A program made the translations under genes and the position numbers. The notes beneath the pieces are model-generated. The model did no database searches, was not told where the DNA came from, and was given only the letters and a program-made list of their open reading frames with translations. Shown one piece after another: positions 50,258 to 60,882 of a stretch of DNA of 64,000 bases (the first letter of the stretch is position 1; every line of letters starts with the position of its first letter). Source of the DNA: Candidatus Nomurabacteria bacterium (lineage in GTDB: Bacteria; Patescibacteriota; Saccharimonadia; Saccharimonadales; Saccharimonadaceae). Where the stretch lies: the NCBI GenBank assembly GCA_020631935.1, contig JACKGP010000002.1, positions 209,936 through 273,935 on the forward strand, given 5' to 3'.

Positions 50258-50307
50258 ATACTCAATATGATAGCATCTACTGCCCTAGTAATCGAGTGAG
50301 CGCGCTA

Positions 50308-50940
50308 CTACAGCCTGAGTGAGCCCATGCCAGTTTGTCTGAATGGGTTTAGATCTTTATAGGCTGGAATCTGCTCTCGGAATAGATTGTTTACCTGTGC
50401 AGAGCTAGCCTGCAATGAGCCGCGAGATCCCTCACATGTAGACGACCATAGCCGCTTTACTGTCTTGTCATCTTTCAGTACAAAATACTCATAAACATAA
50501 CCAGTGGCGCAAATTCCACGAACGTCGTCCTTCTCTTTGTCGGTAGGTGCAGAGCCTTTCATGTAGTTTGCTTTATCAAGCGCATGGGCAAATTGCTCAT
50601 AGGCATTCACGTTATTTGCGTAGGTCTTACCCTGGCTAATGCTTTCTAGATAGCCTCTATAAATATTCATACTCCTTTTTTCTGGAGAAATATAAATCTC
50701 ATAAGAACGATGATTCTCATCTGAAACAATAGGCCCTCGTGCAATCATCTTTATGCTCGAGCCTTCACTAGAATCTAGCAGTGCTTGACGCCCCGCATCA
50801 CTTGATGATTCTGCTTCGGTAGCGCTCTGCTGATTATTAAAAATCGCACGTCCAATCGATATTAGACCAGCAATAACCATGACAACTACTATGATAGTTA
50901 CCAATATTGGAAAAAATTGGGGACCGCCTCGCTTTCTCAT
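50308..50940 (-). CDS. Membrane-anchored hypothetical protein
   Basis: 210 residues. Basic start MRKRGGPQFFPILVTIIVVV, one membrane helix (about residues 9-31), then an extracytoplasmic domain with two cysteines (GICATG, STCEGS) that may form a disulfide. Not recognised. TATTAT is six bases before the ATG, a leaderless start. Confidence 0.65.
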   Translation of the reverse strand: MRKRGGPQFFPILVTIIVVVMVIAGLISIGRAIFNNQQSATEAESSSDAGRQALLDSSEGSSIKMIARGPIVSDENHRSYEIYISPEKRSMNIYRGYLESISQGKTYANNVNAYEQFAHALDKANYMKGSAPTDKEKDDVRGICATGYVYEYFVLKDDKTVKRLWSSTCEGSRGSLQASSAQVNNLFREQIPAYKDLNPFRQTGMGSLRL

Positions 50941-50990
50941 GATTTCATAATACCATTTTTATAGTTTTATGTCAACTAAGTTGTGTTGTT

Positions 50991-51824
50991 TTAGATGATG
51001 TATTTACCACTGTCGGTTAGCGCTCGGCGCAATAGCTCACCTAGATTAGTCGTATCTTCAAACTCAAAGTTTGTAATTGGCCCCAGATGCTCTGTAGATA
51101 TTCGCACTAGCACTGTTGGACTAGGGTCTGATTTAGGCCCGCTATCGACCTGGCAAAATCCAGCCTCCTCGCAATCGATACGAAACTGTTCGTTTATTCG
51201 CCGCTTTTCCTCTAGCCTTAGCAGCCTAAAGTGAAAAGATGAGCTAGTTTTGCAGTCAATGGCAATAGAGCGCTTTGTTTCTGGATCAGTAATAATCATG
51301 TCGACGCCCCTCGAATCCTGCACACGGCTAGTCATGCGCGCCAATAGCCCCTCTTTCTTGGCACCTCTATATACAGCAATTTCTCGGCTAAGGCCATGAA
51401 CAATCGCCTCATACTGCCTGTCTGTAAGTTTGGTGGTGTGCATTCTTTCGCAATGATGATCTAGCTCTCGTCTAAGTCTTTCTGGAAAATCTTCCAGTTC
51501 TTCACTAGGCATACTGAGCACCAAATCAACAAAAGTATCGTTGAAATCAATTAGCTCAAACACTCGTGCCTGGCGATTATTGTAGCCGCCCTCTCGTCGA
51601 TCCATCTGTCGCTGGGCGCGAACCGCAGCAGGAGCCTGTAATATCAAAAGAGCCATCAAGTATTCAGCCTCGGGCACGCCACGCTCGCGTAGCTTTTTAG
51701 CAGCCTCCGTGCTGCGCTTTATGGGGTTTCGCGGAATGCGGCTAGTTCGCCTAAGCATATCGTAGGCAATAGTGCGAGCAGCTGCATATATACTGCTCGT
51801 ATCGTATGAGCCTGGATCGCTCAT
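50991..51824 (-). CDS. Putative PD-(D/E)xK nuclease-fold protein
   Basis: 277 residues from the ATG at 51824 (a TTG 57 bases upstream is an alternative). The middle is charged and helical. The segment RGVDMIITDPETKRSIAIDC followed by KTSSSFHF has the spacing D...(I)D-C-K of a PD-(D/E)xK active site, suggesting a DNA-processing nuclease or a relic of one. No partner methylase or helicase lies next to it. Tentative. Confidence 0.5.
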   Translation of the reverse strand: MSDPGSYDTSSIYAAARTIAYDMLRRTSRIPRNPIKRSTEAAKKLRERGVPEAEYLMALLILQAPAAVRAQRQMDRREGGYNNRQARVFELIDFNDTFVDLVLSMPSEELEDFPERLRRELDHHCERMHTTKLTDRQYEAIVHGLSREIAVYRGAKKEGLLARMTSRVQDSRGVDMIITDPETKRSIAIDCKTSSSFHFRLLRLEEKRRINEQFRIDCEEAGFCQVDSGPKSDPSPTVLVRISTEHLGPITNFEFEDTTNLGELLRRALTDSGKYII

Positions 51825-51943
51825 CGCCCCACGAACTTTCCGTGGCCTAAACCGCCGCCATACTACCTGTCTCCTAGCCAACCCTAGCCCCTATTTTGAT
51901 TATTGGTTTTTCATTGTCATACATAACCACTATTGTAACCCAA

Positions 51944-52213
51944 CTACTTGCAGACTTCTGTATTCTCTCTAAACCAACTGCCAATTTTACCATCAGACTC
52001 GCAAGTCTTTTTCTGAACATTTAGTGAGTCACTCGCCGATGTTTTCATGTCTTCAATCTTTTGATTAGTCTGCCCAATAAATGCTACGACTTGCCATAAC
52101 AAAAAACCTGCAATCACTATTCCGACCAAAAATAAACTACCGAATAGTGTGATCCAAAAGTTTAGAATCTTCACCTGGCGAACCAGCTGCTTTAGCAAAA
52201 CTTCGTTTTTCAT
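51944..52213 (-). CDS. Small membrane protein
   Basis: 89 residues. A helix of about 25 hydrophobic residues (ITLFGSLFLVGIVIAGFLLW) lies between a basic start and a coiled-coil tail with two cysteines. Its start overlaps the stop of the phosphatase gene (ATGA). Not recognised. Confidence 0.62.
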   Translation of the reverse strand: MKNEVLLKQLVRQVKILNFWITLFGSLFLVGIVIAGFLLWQVVAFIGQTNQKIEDMKTSASDSLNVQKKTCESDGKIGSWFRENTEVCK

Positions 52214-52611
52214 TTTGCACCCTCAATTAATTTTTTAACCCTAACTTCTATTTTATCAGCTGTTTGCGCCATAAAATCATCACTAGTTTCTGGCTCATAC
52301 CAGGGATCAGAAACATCCCAAAACTCTGCCTTGTGACTACCCTTCACATAGTCGGGCATAAAAGATGTCGGAAACCAAATCACCTTGTCGGCCGAGTTGA
52401 ACATTTCTTGCGTTAATTCAGTACTTTTCTTATCTGCTACATTAATGCCTTTTGCGGCCATCACCTTTACTACATCTGGGTCAATATCACGACCGTTTCG
52501 GGTTCCAGCTCCGGCACTAGTCGCATCATCCGTATCCGTCAGGTAATTATAAAACGCTTCGGCCATCTGCGAACGCATAATGTTACCCTCGCAAATAAAC
52601 AAGACTTTCAC
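52210..52611 (-). CDS. Low-molecular-weight protein tyrosine phosphatase family
   Basis: 133 residues. P-loop CEGNIMRSQ at residues 7-15 (Cys nucleophile and Arg) and the general-acid aspartate in DVSDPWYEP. Arsenate reductases of the ArsC type share this fold; without the extra redox cysteines a phosphatase is more likely. Directly follows polA (stop and start adjacent). Confidence 0.85.
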   Translation of the reverse strand: MKVLFICEGNIMRSQMAEAFYNYLTDTDDATSAGAGTRNGRDIDPDVVKVMAAKGINVADKKSTELTQEMFNSADKVIWFPTSFMPDYVKGSHKAEFWDVSDPWYEPETSDDFMAQTADKIEVRVKKLIEGAK

Positions 52612-55143
52612 CTATATCTCTCCCCAGTTATTGCCAATCTCAACATCAACCTTTAGCTTGATTGGCAGCTCTGGCGCAATCGACTCCATAGCTTCGTGCA
52701 TAATTTTTGCAACTTCCTCGGCACTATTTTCTGGACACTCTACCAATATTGAGTCGTGGATTTGTAAAATCTGCTCAGCGGCTTCTGGCAGCGCCTTATC
52801 GATTTTTAGCATAGCGCGCTTCATTAGGTCGGCCTCGGTGCCTTGAATCGGCATATTTGCTGCGGCTCGCTTGGCTGCTTCTCGTACCATAAAGTTGCTC
52901 GACTTTATGTCTGGAGTTGGACGACGACGGCCATAAAAAGTCTCAACAAAACCTTCTTTGTCAGCCTTTTCAAGTGTCGCATCTATGTAATCACGAATTG
53001 GTTTTCGTAGTTCAAAATACTGCTCGATGAATTTTTTGGCTTCGCCAAACGTCATGCCAGTATTTTGCGCCAGAGCGTGCGGACCCATCCCGTAAAGAAC
53101 GCCAAAATTTACAACCTTTGCGTCACGACGCATACTTTTTGTAACTTCACCAAGCGATATTCCATGCAAATCAGCTGCCGTTTTGGTGTGAATGTCTATG
53201 TTGTTGTTAAAATCTTCAATCATGTTTTCGTCATTGGCAAGTACTGCCGCCAAGCGAAGTTCAAATTGTGAATAGTCGGCACTAACAAAAACATTGCCTT
53301 CATCAGGCACAAAAGCATCGCGAATTTTACGGCCTATTTCTGTACGAATCGGGATGTTCTGCAAATTTGGATTCGTACTACTTAGCCGCCCGGTTGAAGC
53401 CACATCTTGATTAAAGGTTGTATGCAAGCGACTCTCTTTATCAACCAATTTGGGTAATGTGTCAACATAAGTATTCTTGAGCTTGGCTAGTTCCCGCGTC
53501 TTTTCAATCAGTTCTATTATTGGATGCTGGCCACGCAACTTGTCTAATTCTTTTTGACCAGTCGAGTAACCGGTCTTGCCTTTTTTGATACCTGTTGTCG
53601 GTAGTTGCAGTTTCGTAAACAGCACTTCTGAAAGTTGAGCCGGACTAGCAATATTAAACTCATAGCCCGCCTGTGAATACATTTCTTGCTCTAAATTGGC
53701 ATACTCCTCGGCCAGCTCCGCACTCATCTTCTTTAGTAGCTTCGTATCGAGTTTTATACCCCGGTCTTCCATCAAGAACAATGTTCGAACTAGTGGAAAA
53801 TCGAAATTTTTAGCAATTTTAGCCTGGTTTTCGTTTGTCTGAAAAGCCTCTTTCTGCCAGGCATAAACCTGCCAAATTGCGCCCAATTTGCTAACTTCTC
53901 CCTCGATTTCGCCACCGACTAAACCAGCCAGGCTGCGATCGCGACGAAGTGGATCAAGCAAAAATGCCGCTTGGCGAATATCGTGCAAATCACTAAATTC
54001 TACTTCAATATCCTGCGCCGCCAAATCATGATAGAGTTGCTTTACGTCATAGCTAACTACTTTGCCAAACTCTATAGCTCGCCAAAAACTAGCGTCTATT
54101 TCTTTGATTTTCTTGTGGCACGCCGTCTTCTTGTCAAACGATGCCCAAAGCTCATCCTCAACCACGTTCAGCACAAACTCGCCGTCAATATTCACCATGC
54201 TAGGCCAATCGACTTCCTTCAGGCTTACCGTATCAGCTTCGTGGAAATATAGGCTAGTGTCGGCCGTTTGTTGCATATTTTTGGGGAGTCGCTTGATTAA
54301 TGAATTAAATTCTAGTCGGCGCAAAATCTCGGCCACTTTACCTAAGTCGCAATCGTTGACATCGGCTTCATCCCAATCTAGCTCAATTGGCACATCTACC
54401 CAGATCTCAGAAATCTTCTTTGATAAGTAGGCTAAATCTTTACCCGATTCAAGTTTTTTCGCCACTGTTGGTTTAATATTTTGTAAATTATCATAAATTC
54501 CATCGATCGTTTTATACTCTTGAAGCAAAGCCACGCCAGTCTTCTCACCCACGCCAGGTACACCCGGAATATTGTCGCTGGAATCACCTTTCAACGACTT
54601 TAAGTCTAGAAATTGAGTTACCGAAATACCGTATTTAGTCTGGAAATATTCAATATTGAACTCCTCGATATTCGATAATCCATTTTTCATTGCGTAAACT
54701 TTTGTCAGCGGACTAACTAGCTGCAGCGCGTCGAGATCACTAGTTAGTAAGCAGGTTTCAATTCCTCGAGCCTCAGCCTGCTTGGCAAACGCCCCCATTA
54801 TATCGTCAGCTTCGTAATCATCTATCTCATAAAGAGGCCAGCCGAAAGCATCTAGAAGCTCGTGCAAAATCGGAACTTGGTCATAAAAATCTGGCGGAGC
54901 TGGTTTACGACCAGCCTTGTACTCTGGATAAATCTCGCGGCGCTTGCGAATATTAGTTTTAGGCTTATCCCAGGCCACCGCCACATAGTCAGGCTCCAGT
55001 TTCTTAATTAGCTCAATCGCCAAACTAACAAACCCAAAGACTCCGCCAGTCGGCGTACCGTCTTTGGTTGAAAGCCCGGGCATAGCGTAGTAACCACGAT
55101 AAAAAACACTCTTTCCGTCTATAACTGCTAGGCGCTTAGTCAT
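52612..55143 (-). CDS. polA: DNA polymerase I
   Basis: 843 residues. N-terminal 5' nuclease domain (AVIDGKSVFYRGYYAM), a middle 3'-5' exonuclease-like domain lacking the catalytic D-x-E, and the polymerase domain with SADYSQFELRLAAVLA (motif A), RRDAKVVNFGVLYGMG (motif B) and QIHDSILVECP (motif C). It probably has no proofreading of its own. TATACT with TGC lies six bases before the ATG: leaderless. Confidence 0.97.
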   Translation of the reverse strand: MTKRLAVIDGKSVFYRGYYAMPGLSTKDGTPTGGVFGFVSLAIELIKKLEPDYVAVAWDKPKTNIRKRREIYPEYKAGRKPAPPDFYDQVPILHELLDAFGWPLYEIDDYEADDIMGAFAKQAEARGIETCLLTSDLDALQLVSPLTKVYAMKNGLSNIEEFNIEYFQTKYGISVTQFLDLKSLKGDSSDNIPGVPGVGEKTGVALLQEYKTIDGIYDNLQNIKPTVAKKLESGKDLAYLSKKISEIWVDVPIELDWDEADVNDCDLGKVAEILRRLEFNSLIKRLPKNMQQTADTSLYFHEADTVSLKEVDWPSMVNIDGEFVLNVVEDELWASFDKKTACHKKIKEIDASFWRAIEFGKVVSYDVKQLYHDLAAQDIEVEFSDLHDIRQAAFLLDPLRRDRSLAGLVGGEIEGEVSKLGAIWQVYAWQKEAFQTNENQAKIAKNFDFPLVRTLFLMEDRGIKLDTKLLKKMSAELAEEYANLEQEMYSQAGYEFNIASPAQLSEVLFTKLQLPTTGIKKGKTGYSTGQKELDKLRGQHPIIELIEKTRELAKLKNTYVDTLPKLVDKESRLHTTFNQDVASTGRLSSTNPNLQNIPIRTEIGRKIRDAFVPDEGNVFVSADYSQFELRLAAVLANDENMIEDFNNNIDIHTKTAADLHGISLGEVTKSMRRDAKVVNFGVLYGMGPHALAQNTGMTFGEAKKFIEQYFELRKPIRDYIDATLEKADKEGFVETFYGRRRPTPDIKSSNFMVREAAKRAAANMPIQGTEADLMKRAMLKIDKALPEAAEQILQIHDSILVECPENSAEEVAKIMHEAMESIAPELPIKLKVDVEIGNNWGEI

Positions 55144-55176
55144 GATACCAGTATAGCACCGTACTCTGGTGCGGGG

Positions 55177-56421
55177 TTATCGAGGCTCTTGATTTTGAGC
55201 AGACCGAAGAGCGTAGCGTGCTACGTTGAGTCTTGACTCGAATTGCGACAACGGTATACCAAGAGATCTTGCTGCCTCCTTTTTTGATGGATGGCTGGAG
55301 TATGTGTTCAGAATCTCAACATGCTCATCTCTCAGGCTAGATTCTAACAAATGCACAGCCTCTGCGATCCTCACACGCTCCGTATTCCTACCACCTCTGC
55401 GACTAACTAGCCTATCTTTTGTTTCTCGTCTCGCAGCTATTTTATGCTCATCAAATGACTCAAGACCATCTGACATTCCACGCAGTATACTCAAAGCCTT
55501 TTTTTCGATCTGACGAATACGCTCCTTGCTAACTCCAAGTGTCTTGCTAATCTCATCTAGTGTTTTTGGCTCAGGGCCAGACAGACCAAATCGAGCAGAA
55601 ATAACATAAGCTGAACGAGAATCTAGTAGGCCAATCACGGAACGCAACTCTTCTGATACAGAGTCGGTGACTATTTGATCTTCAGGACTCGTCACCCCCT
55701 TGTCGTCGATCAAGTCAATGAGCGTACTGCCGTCGGCATCATCTCCGATTGGCAAATCTAAAGATACATAATCTCGGTCTTGATCAATCAGGTCAACGAC
55801 CTTCTCTGTAGGCAGCCCAAGTTCTGCAGCCAACTCGTCAATACTAGGCTCCCTACCTAAGTCGGCCTCCATCTGGCGACGCGTCTTTTGCATGTTGCTA
55901 ATTTCCTCAATCTTGTGCATTGGCAACCTTACCATTCGCGCCGACTGGGCTATTCCTCTTGTTATCGATTGACGTATCCACCAAGTAGCATAGGTAGAAA
56001 ACTTATAACCTTTTTTGTAGTCAAACTTTTCTACTGCCCTAATTAAACCTAGGTTTCCCTCTTGAATAAGATCAAGCAGTGTCAGACCCCTGCCCTGATA
56101 CCTTCTAGCCAAACTAACCACTAGCAAAGTATTTGCCTCCAGCATCTGATTTTTTGCTAATTCACCGTTATCTATCAACCACTCCAGCTCATCGACACTG
56201 CCCAATGATAGATCGCCACTCTCTAGCATCTGCCCGGCGTATATTCCAGCTTCAATCCGCTTTGATAGCTCAACCTCCTGCTCTGCATCAAGCAGTGGTA
56301 CTCGACCAATCTCATTTAGATACTGCCTCGTTGCGTCTTCAGTAAGTGGCTTATCGCCAAGCTGCGGCCCAATATCTAAATCGTCGTCCTCATAGTTGGA
56401 CTTAATTCTCTCTGTACTCAT
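55177..56421 (-). CDS. Sigma-70 family factor with C-terminal extension
   Basis: 414 residues. Region 1.2 ([16 protein letters not shown]), 2 ([44 protein letters not shown]), 3 and 4 ([23 protein letters not shown]) are complete. A further 110 residues follow, ending in a second helix-turn-helix-like segment ([19 protein letters not shown]). A group 2 or related alternative sigma factor, not the main one (that is at 57096). The extra DNA-binding domain is unusual. GATAAT seven bases before the ATG. Confidence 0.88.
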   Translation of the reverse strand: MSTERIKSNYEDDDLDIGPQLGDKPLTEDATRQYLNEIGRVPLLDAEQEVELSKRIEAGIYAGQMLESGDLSLGSVDELEWLIDNGELAKNQMLEANTLLVVSLARRYQGRGLTLLDLIQEGNLGLIRAVEKFDYKKGYKFSTYATWWIRQSITRGIAQSARMVRLPMHKIEEISNMQKTRRQMEADLGREPSIDELAAELGLPTEKVVDLIDQDRDYVSLDLPIGDDADGSTLIDLIDDKGVTSPEDQIVTDSVSEELRSVIGLLDSRSAYVISARFGLSGPEPKTLDEISKTLGVSKERIRQIEKKALSILRGMSDGLESFDEHKIAARRETKDRLVSRRGGRNTERVRIAEAVHLLESSLRDEHVEILNTYSSHPSKKEAARSLGIPLSQFESRLNVARYALRSAQNQEPR

Positions 56422-56513
56422 TTATTCAATTATCGAATAGAAATGTATTCATAGCAAGCATAGGCTCTATGCCATAGCCAAGGTGCCATCCCAAGCTGCT
56501 ATAATCGTACTTA

Positions 56514-57092
56514 ATGACTACAAAACCAAATGTAAAAATTATCGCATTCGTCGGCCTAGCTGGTAGCGGCAAGAGCTCGGCAGTAAAATACGTTTCAGAA
56601 AAAGGCTACCCGAAGATTTATTTTGGTGGCATTATTTATAAAGCCATGGAAGAGGCTGGTGTGGATATTTCCTGGGAGAGTCAAGAAAAATTTCGTGAGG
56701 AAATCCGTGAAAAAGAAGGTAAAGACTTCGTTGTAAAACGAGCCGTTCAGCAAATAAAAGACTTGATAGAGTCTGGGCAGAATCGCATCGTCCTTGACGG
56801 TCTTTATAGCTGGAGCGAATACCGAATACTAAAACGTGAGTTTCCGGGGACAGTGACCGTAATTGCTATCGTAACACCGAAACATCTGAGGTATCAGCGC
56901 ATGGAAAGGCGTCCAAAGCGACCAATGACTCGCCAGGAGGTTGACGAACGCGACTGGGCTGAAATCGAAAATCTAGAAAAAGGCGGACCAATTGCAATAT
57001 CCGACTACTTCGTTCAAAACGATGGCGACCTAGGCAAACTTCACAAACAAGTTGATGAAGTCCTGACAAGCTGCAAATTTATACCTAGCTAG
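56514..57092 (+). CDS. P-loop nucleotide kinase (dephospho-CoA kinase-like)
   Basis: 192 residues. Walker A FVGLAGSGKSSAVKYV, then an NMP-kinase-like lid region (RRPKRPMTRQEVDERDW). Resembles the CoaE/archaeal AAA-type adenylate kinase group. Substrate unsure. TGC-TATAAT eight bases before the ATG. Placed between the two sigma genes on the opposite strand. Confidence 0.7.
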   Translation: MTTKPNVKIIAFVGLAGSGKSSAVKYVSEKGYPKIYFGGIIYKAMEEAGVDISWESQEKFREEIREKEGKDFVVKRAVQQIKDLIESGQNRIVLDGLYSWSEYRILKREFPGTVTVIAIVTPKHLRYQRMERRPKRPMTRQEVDERDWAEIENLEKGGPIAISDYFVQNDGDLGKLHKQVDEVLTSCKFIPS

Positions 57093-57095
57093 GTA

Positions 57096-58082
57096 TTACT
57101 TTAGATATTCGTGTAATTTCTTGGAGTCTTTATGTTTTCGGAGCTTATTTAGGGCCTTGGCTTCAATCTGGCGAATACGTTCACGGGTGACGGCAAATTC
57201 CTGACCAACCTCTTCTAGGGTATGACTCTTGCCACCATCTAGACCAAACCTCATGCGAACAATTTTTTGTTCACGATCAGATAGGCTAGAAAGTACTTGC
57301 TGAACCTGCTCTTTCAACAGCTGAGTTGCAGCGGACTCTTCTGGGGTTGCCGTATCCTCATCTTCAATGAAGTCCTGCAATACAGAATCATCATCTTCGC
57401 CATCGCGACCCACACCAGCATCAAGCGACTGAATATCTTGCTTGATTTTAATGACATACTCAACCTTATCTGGCTCCATCTCGAGCTCTTTGCCCAACTC
57501 TTCGATAGTCGGCTCCCGGTTAAGCTCTTGTGTCATGCGACGCTGAGTTCGTAGTAATTTGTTAATTGTCTCTACCATGTGTACTGGGATTCGAATTGTG
57601 CGCGCCTGGTCGGCAATTGCTCGAGTAATAGCTTGTCGAATCCACCAAGTTGCATATGTAGAAAACTTGAACCCTTTGTCTGGATCAAACTTTTCAACTG
57701 CTCGCAAAAGCCCGGTGTTGCCCTCTTGAATTAAATCAAGGAAATCAAGACCACGACCTGAGTAGCGCTTGGCGATAGAAACCACTAAACGCATGTTAGC
57801 TTCGGCCATTTTGTCCTTGGCCTTTTTGTCGCCAGATACAACTTTATAGGCCAGCTCCAGCTCTTCTTCGGCATTAAGTAGCGGTATTTTACCAATTTCA
57901 CGCAAATAAAGACGCACGCTATCGTCACTAACATCATCTAGATACTGGCTATTATTCAGTGTATCGACATCAGCTTCAATCTCTTCGTCTTCTAGGTCTT
58001 CGATTGCTGGCTCGTCGTCAATAACCGAACCTGGGGTTATGTCACTATTTATTAGTACTTTTTTATCGTCATCATCTGCCAC
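57096..58082 (-). CDS. rpoD: Primary sigma factor
   Basis: 328 residues. Acidic N-terminus without a long region 1.1, then [20 protein letters not shown], region 2 ([39 protein letters not shown]), region 3 and region 4.2 ([20 protein letters not shown]). Downstream of dnaG with an 11-base overlap, the classic dnaG-rpoD pairing. GTG start with AAGGAG. It should recognise the many TTGACA/TATAAT promoters seen here. Confidence 0.95.
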   Translation of the reverse strand: MADDDDKKVLINSDITPGSVIDDEPAIEDLEDEEIEADVDTLNNSQYLDDVSDDSVRLYLREIGKIPLLNAEEELELAYKVVSGDKKAKDKMAEANMRLVVSIAKRYSGRGLDFLDLIQEGNTGLLRAVEKFDPDKGFKFSTYATWWIRQAITRAIADQARTIRIPVHMVETINKLLRTQRRMTQELNREPTIEELGKELEMEPDKVEYVIKIKQDIQSLDAGVGRDGEDDDSVLQDFIEDEDTATPEESAATQLLKEQVQQVLSSLSDREQKIVRMRFGLDGGKSHTLEEVGQEFAVTRERIRQIEAKALNKLRKHKDSKKLHEYLK

Positions 58083-59823
58083 GAGCAGTCTCCTTAATTA
58101 GGCTTGCTATTCTTGGTCTCAACTCTTCAGCTCGCGCATCATCGCCATCCTCTTCGGCGACTCGCAGCTCTTTGTTGAGTTGTTTGAGGGTTTGTTTCTT
58201 GTGTTCAATTTGCATCTGCCGCAAGAGGTGTGCGGCTTCGAGCTCTATGTCACTCAGGGGCCACTTAGCATATCGCTCTTCAGCACGTAATTCTACTATT
58301 TTTACATAGGTATCAATAGATTGCAAATCAGATGGCACCACTCCATTGAATGGCTGATGATTTACTAGTAGGTATTTTGCCAGTTGACGCTGCTCTGAAC
58401 TAGAAAACAGCTCGATGTCCACGCCTTCTAGCAGTTGTCTTGCGCTAGGCGACGCGACGAGCATCGCTAAAACGTCGTTATGATAAGCAAAGGTCTTGGG
58501 CTCTGGCTTATTTTCGGATTTAGGTTTTATTTTTTTCAAAGTCGGCGACTCGGTTTTGCCCCCCCTTTCCAGCTTCTGCTCAAGGCTAGCCAAAGACGTA
58601 CCAATCTCGCGAGAAACCACTCCTAGATAATGCTCTCTCTCAACACTATCTCGCAGTCCACGAACTATCGCTAGTGCCGCATTTGTATAAAGGCGCTTCC
58701 CTTGAGCAGTTGATAGATCCTCGCGCATTGCATACTGGACCAAAACCCAATCCACCGCTGGCTGTGCCTCCTCTAAGGCTTTTTGCCATAACTCTGGATT
58801 CTCCTGGATTAGCTCATCGGGATCTTTAAAACCGCTCGGCAGATTCACAACCGAAAGCTCAACTCCAACTTGTTGAGCCAAGACGATAGCTCGTTCCGAA
58901 GCAGCAATTCCAGCCTTGTCACCATCAAACGCCAGTTTTACATTACTACTCAGACGACCAAGTGTCTTTAGGTGATGCTCGGTTATCGCAGTACCAGAAG
59001 TAGCTACAGCTTGCGAAAAACCAGCTTGATGTGAACTAACTACATCTAGATTACCCTCCACAACCACCGCCTGGTCGTTTGTGCGAATAGCCTGCTTCGC
59101 CAGACTAAGGCCAAAAACAAGGCGAGATTTATCGTAAAGTAGTGTTCCGGGAGTATTGAGATACTTCGGCCCTTTGTCATCGCCCACCAATGTCCGTCCC
59201 GTAAAACCAACAACTTGACCATTGCTATCCATTAAAGGCAGCGTGATTCTCCCTCGAAACAAATCGCCATCAAAGCGATTCACTAAGCCAGCTCTCCTCA
59301 GTTCATAATTACTAAATCCACGCTTCTTGAGGGCTCGAACCATAGCATCACCCTCGCTTGGCGCATAGCCAATCCTAAAATCACTAACCACTTTTTTGTT
59401 TAAACCACGCTTTTTAAAAACGTACTCTAGCGCCGCTCTGTTTCGTATCAAGCATTGTTGAAAATACCGACAAGCTAGCTCGTTTGCCTCTAGTAGGCGC
59501 TTTTTCTGTTTGGCCAACTCACCAGATTTCTTGCTATCGAACATGCTCAGCTCAACGCCGGCCTTCTGGGCTAATTTCTCAAGCGCCTCGCGAAACTCCA
59601 GACCCTCGACCTCCATGATAAAACTAAATATATCGCCACCCTTGCCAGACGAAAAATCATGCCAAATATTCTTTTCGGGACTAACTGTAAAACTAGGCGT
59701 TCGTTCATTCGTAAATGGACTTAAACCCTTGTAGTTCCGCCCCGCACGCTTAAGCTGTACATATTCACCAATAATATCTTCGATATTAAGTCGTGAGCGT
59801 ACCTCCTCTTTTGCGTCCTGCAT
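58072..59823 (-). CDS. dnaG: DNA primase without zinc ligands
   Basis: 583 residues. The N-terminal domain aligns with the CHC2 zinc finger ([32 protein letters not shown]), but all four metal ligands are replaced: CPFH reads SPFT and CFGC reads DFSS. The TOPRIM domain is intact ([28 protein letters not shown]), followed by a helicase-binding-like C-terminus. TATACT six bases upstream: leaderless. Overlaps rpoD. Confidence 0.95.
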   Translation of the reverse strand: MQDAKEEVRSRLNIEDIIGEYVQLKRAGRNYKGLSPFTNERTPSFTVSPEKNIWHDFSSGKGGDIFSFIMEVEGLEFREALEKLAQKAGVELSMFDSKKSGELAKQKKRLLEANELACRYFQQCLIRNRAALEYVFKKRGLNKKVVSDFRIGYAPSEGDAMVRALKKRGFSNYELRRAGLVNRFDGDLFRGRITLPLMDSNGQVVGFTGRTLVGDDKGPKYLNTPGTLLYDKSRLVFGLSLAKQAIRTNDQAVVVEGNLDVVSSHQAGFSQAVATSGTAITEHHLKTLGRLSSNVKLAFDGDKAGIAASERAIVLAQQVGVELSVVNLPSGFKDPDELIQENPELWQKALEEAQPAVDWVLVQYAMREDLSTAQGKRLYTNAALAIVRGLRDSVEREHYLGVVSREIGTSLASLEQKLERGGKTESPTLKKIKPKSENKPEPKTFAYHNDVLAMLVASPSARQLLEGVDIELFSSSEQRQLAKYLLVNHQPFNGVVPSDLQSIDTYVKIVELRAEERYAKWPLSDIELEAAHLLRQMQIEHKKQTLKQLNKELRVAEEDGDDARAEELRPRIASLIKETARGR

Positions 59824-59876
59824 ACTGACAGTATATCATTCTTTACCTCTGTTATCTTTTATGCTTAAATGATTAC

Positions 59877-60536
59877 ATGCAGCCAAACCAGCAACAAAAC
59901 CCTCAACAGCAGCCACAACCCCTGCAGCAGGCGTCACAACCTCAGAATACCGGAGCGCCAATTGACTACTTGAATCAGATATCTGGCCCGCAAAAAGTGA
60001 ATACTGTTAATCCGTTATTGCTCTGGGGTGTTATTGGTGGTGTTTTATTAATTGCTATTGCCGCTATCTTTGCACTCGTCGGATCTAGTAATAAGGGGCC
60101 CGACATTACCAGTGCCGCGCAGCGTATCCAGATGCTACAGACGGCCACCGAGAGCAACCAATCTAGACTGAGTAGCTCAAAACTACGCACCTACAACACT
60201 GCCCTCGACACTATTCTTAGAAACAGTGAGCGTGAGGCTATGGGACTACTAAGTGAAGGTGAAGCAAAGTCATTTAAGAAAACGTTGAAGGACTCACCCA
60301 TAAAACCAGAGTTCGATAAGTTAGCCGCTACGCTAAATGACGCACGGCTAAACAATGTGCTCGACCGCGTATACTCCAGAGAAATCACCTATCATATAAA
60401 CCTACTATTAAGGGATTTGCGCATAATATCCAAGAGTAAATCGTCTAAATCAATCCGTGCTTTTGTTGATGATACGGAAAGAAATATCGACCCCATTCTT
60501 AAGCAGTTTACAGAATTCAAAGACACACAGCAGTAG
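59877..60536 (+). CDS. Membrane hypothetical protein with Gln/Pro-rich start
   Basis: 219 residues. N-terminus of some 45 residues dominated by Gln and Pro, one membrane helix (about residues 47-67, LLWGVIGGVLLIAIAAIFAL), then a helical extracytoplasmic part. Not recognised. TGC-TTAAAT lies six bases before the ATG. Confidence 0.7.
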   Translation: MQPNQQQNPQQQPQPLQQASQPQNTGAPIDYLNQISGPQKVNTVNPLLLWGVIGGVLLIAIAAIFALVGSSNKGPDITSAAQRIQMLQTATESNQSRLSSSKLRTYNTALDTILRNSEREAMGLLSEGEAKSFKKTLKDSPIKPEFDKLAATLNDARLNNVLDRVYSREITYHINLLLRDLRIISKSKSSKSIRAFVDDTERNIDPILKQFTEFKDTQQ

Positions 60537-60540
60537 GCAT

Positions 60541-60882
60541 TTAGTCAATTTTTGCTACAAGTTCATAACTATGTCGCGCCAGGTCCCGCACCTCATCGTC
60601 GGATAGCTGACCACTACATATTACAGTGTTCCAATGTTTTTTATTCAAATGAAAACCCGGCAAGACGGACTCATATGTATCTCGTAGTGTTCTTGCCAAT
60701 TTTGGATCACACTTCAAGCTAACTCTTAGTGGATTCGAACCTTCGTCAATCAAGGCGAACATCTTGCTGTCTTTATTGCCCGATTCACCAACCTTGTACA
60801 CGGCTACCTTCTCACCAAATGGGTAGTCAAGCCATGTATGCGGCAAGCCCAATAAATACTCTTCTAGTTCCTTGTGTGTCAT
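60541..60882 (-). CDS. MmcQ/YjbR-family protein
   Basis: 113 residues. LPHTWLDYPFGEKVAVYKVG, KMFALID, RVSLKCDPKLARTLRDTYES and PGFHLNKKHWNTV are the conserved stretches of the YjbR/CyaY-like fold, thought to be DNA-binding. Overlaps the orn stop by four bases, so they form one unit. Confidence 0.85.
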   Translation of the reverse strand: MTHKELEEYLLGLPHTWLDYPFGEKVAVYKVGESGNKDSKMFALIDEGSNPLRVSLKCDPKLARTLRDTYESVLPGFHLNKKHWNTVICSGQLSDDEVRDLARHSYELVAKID

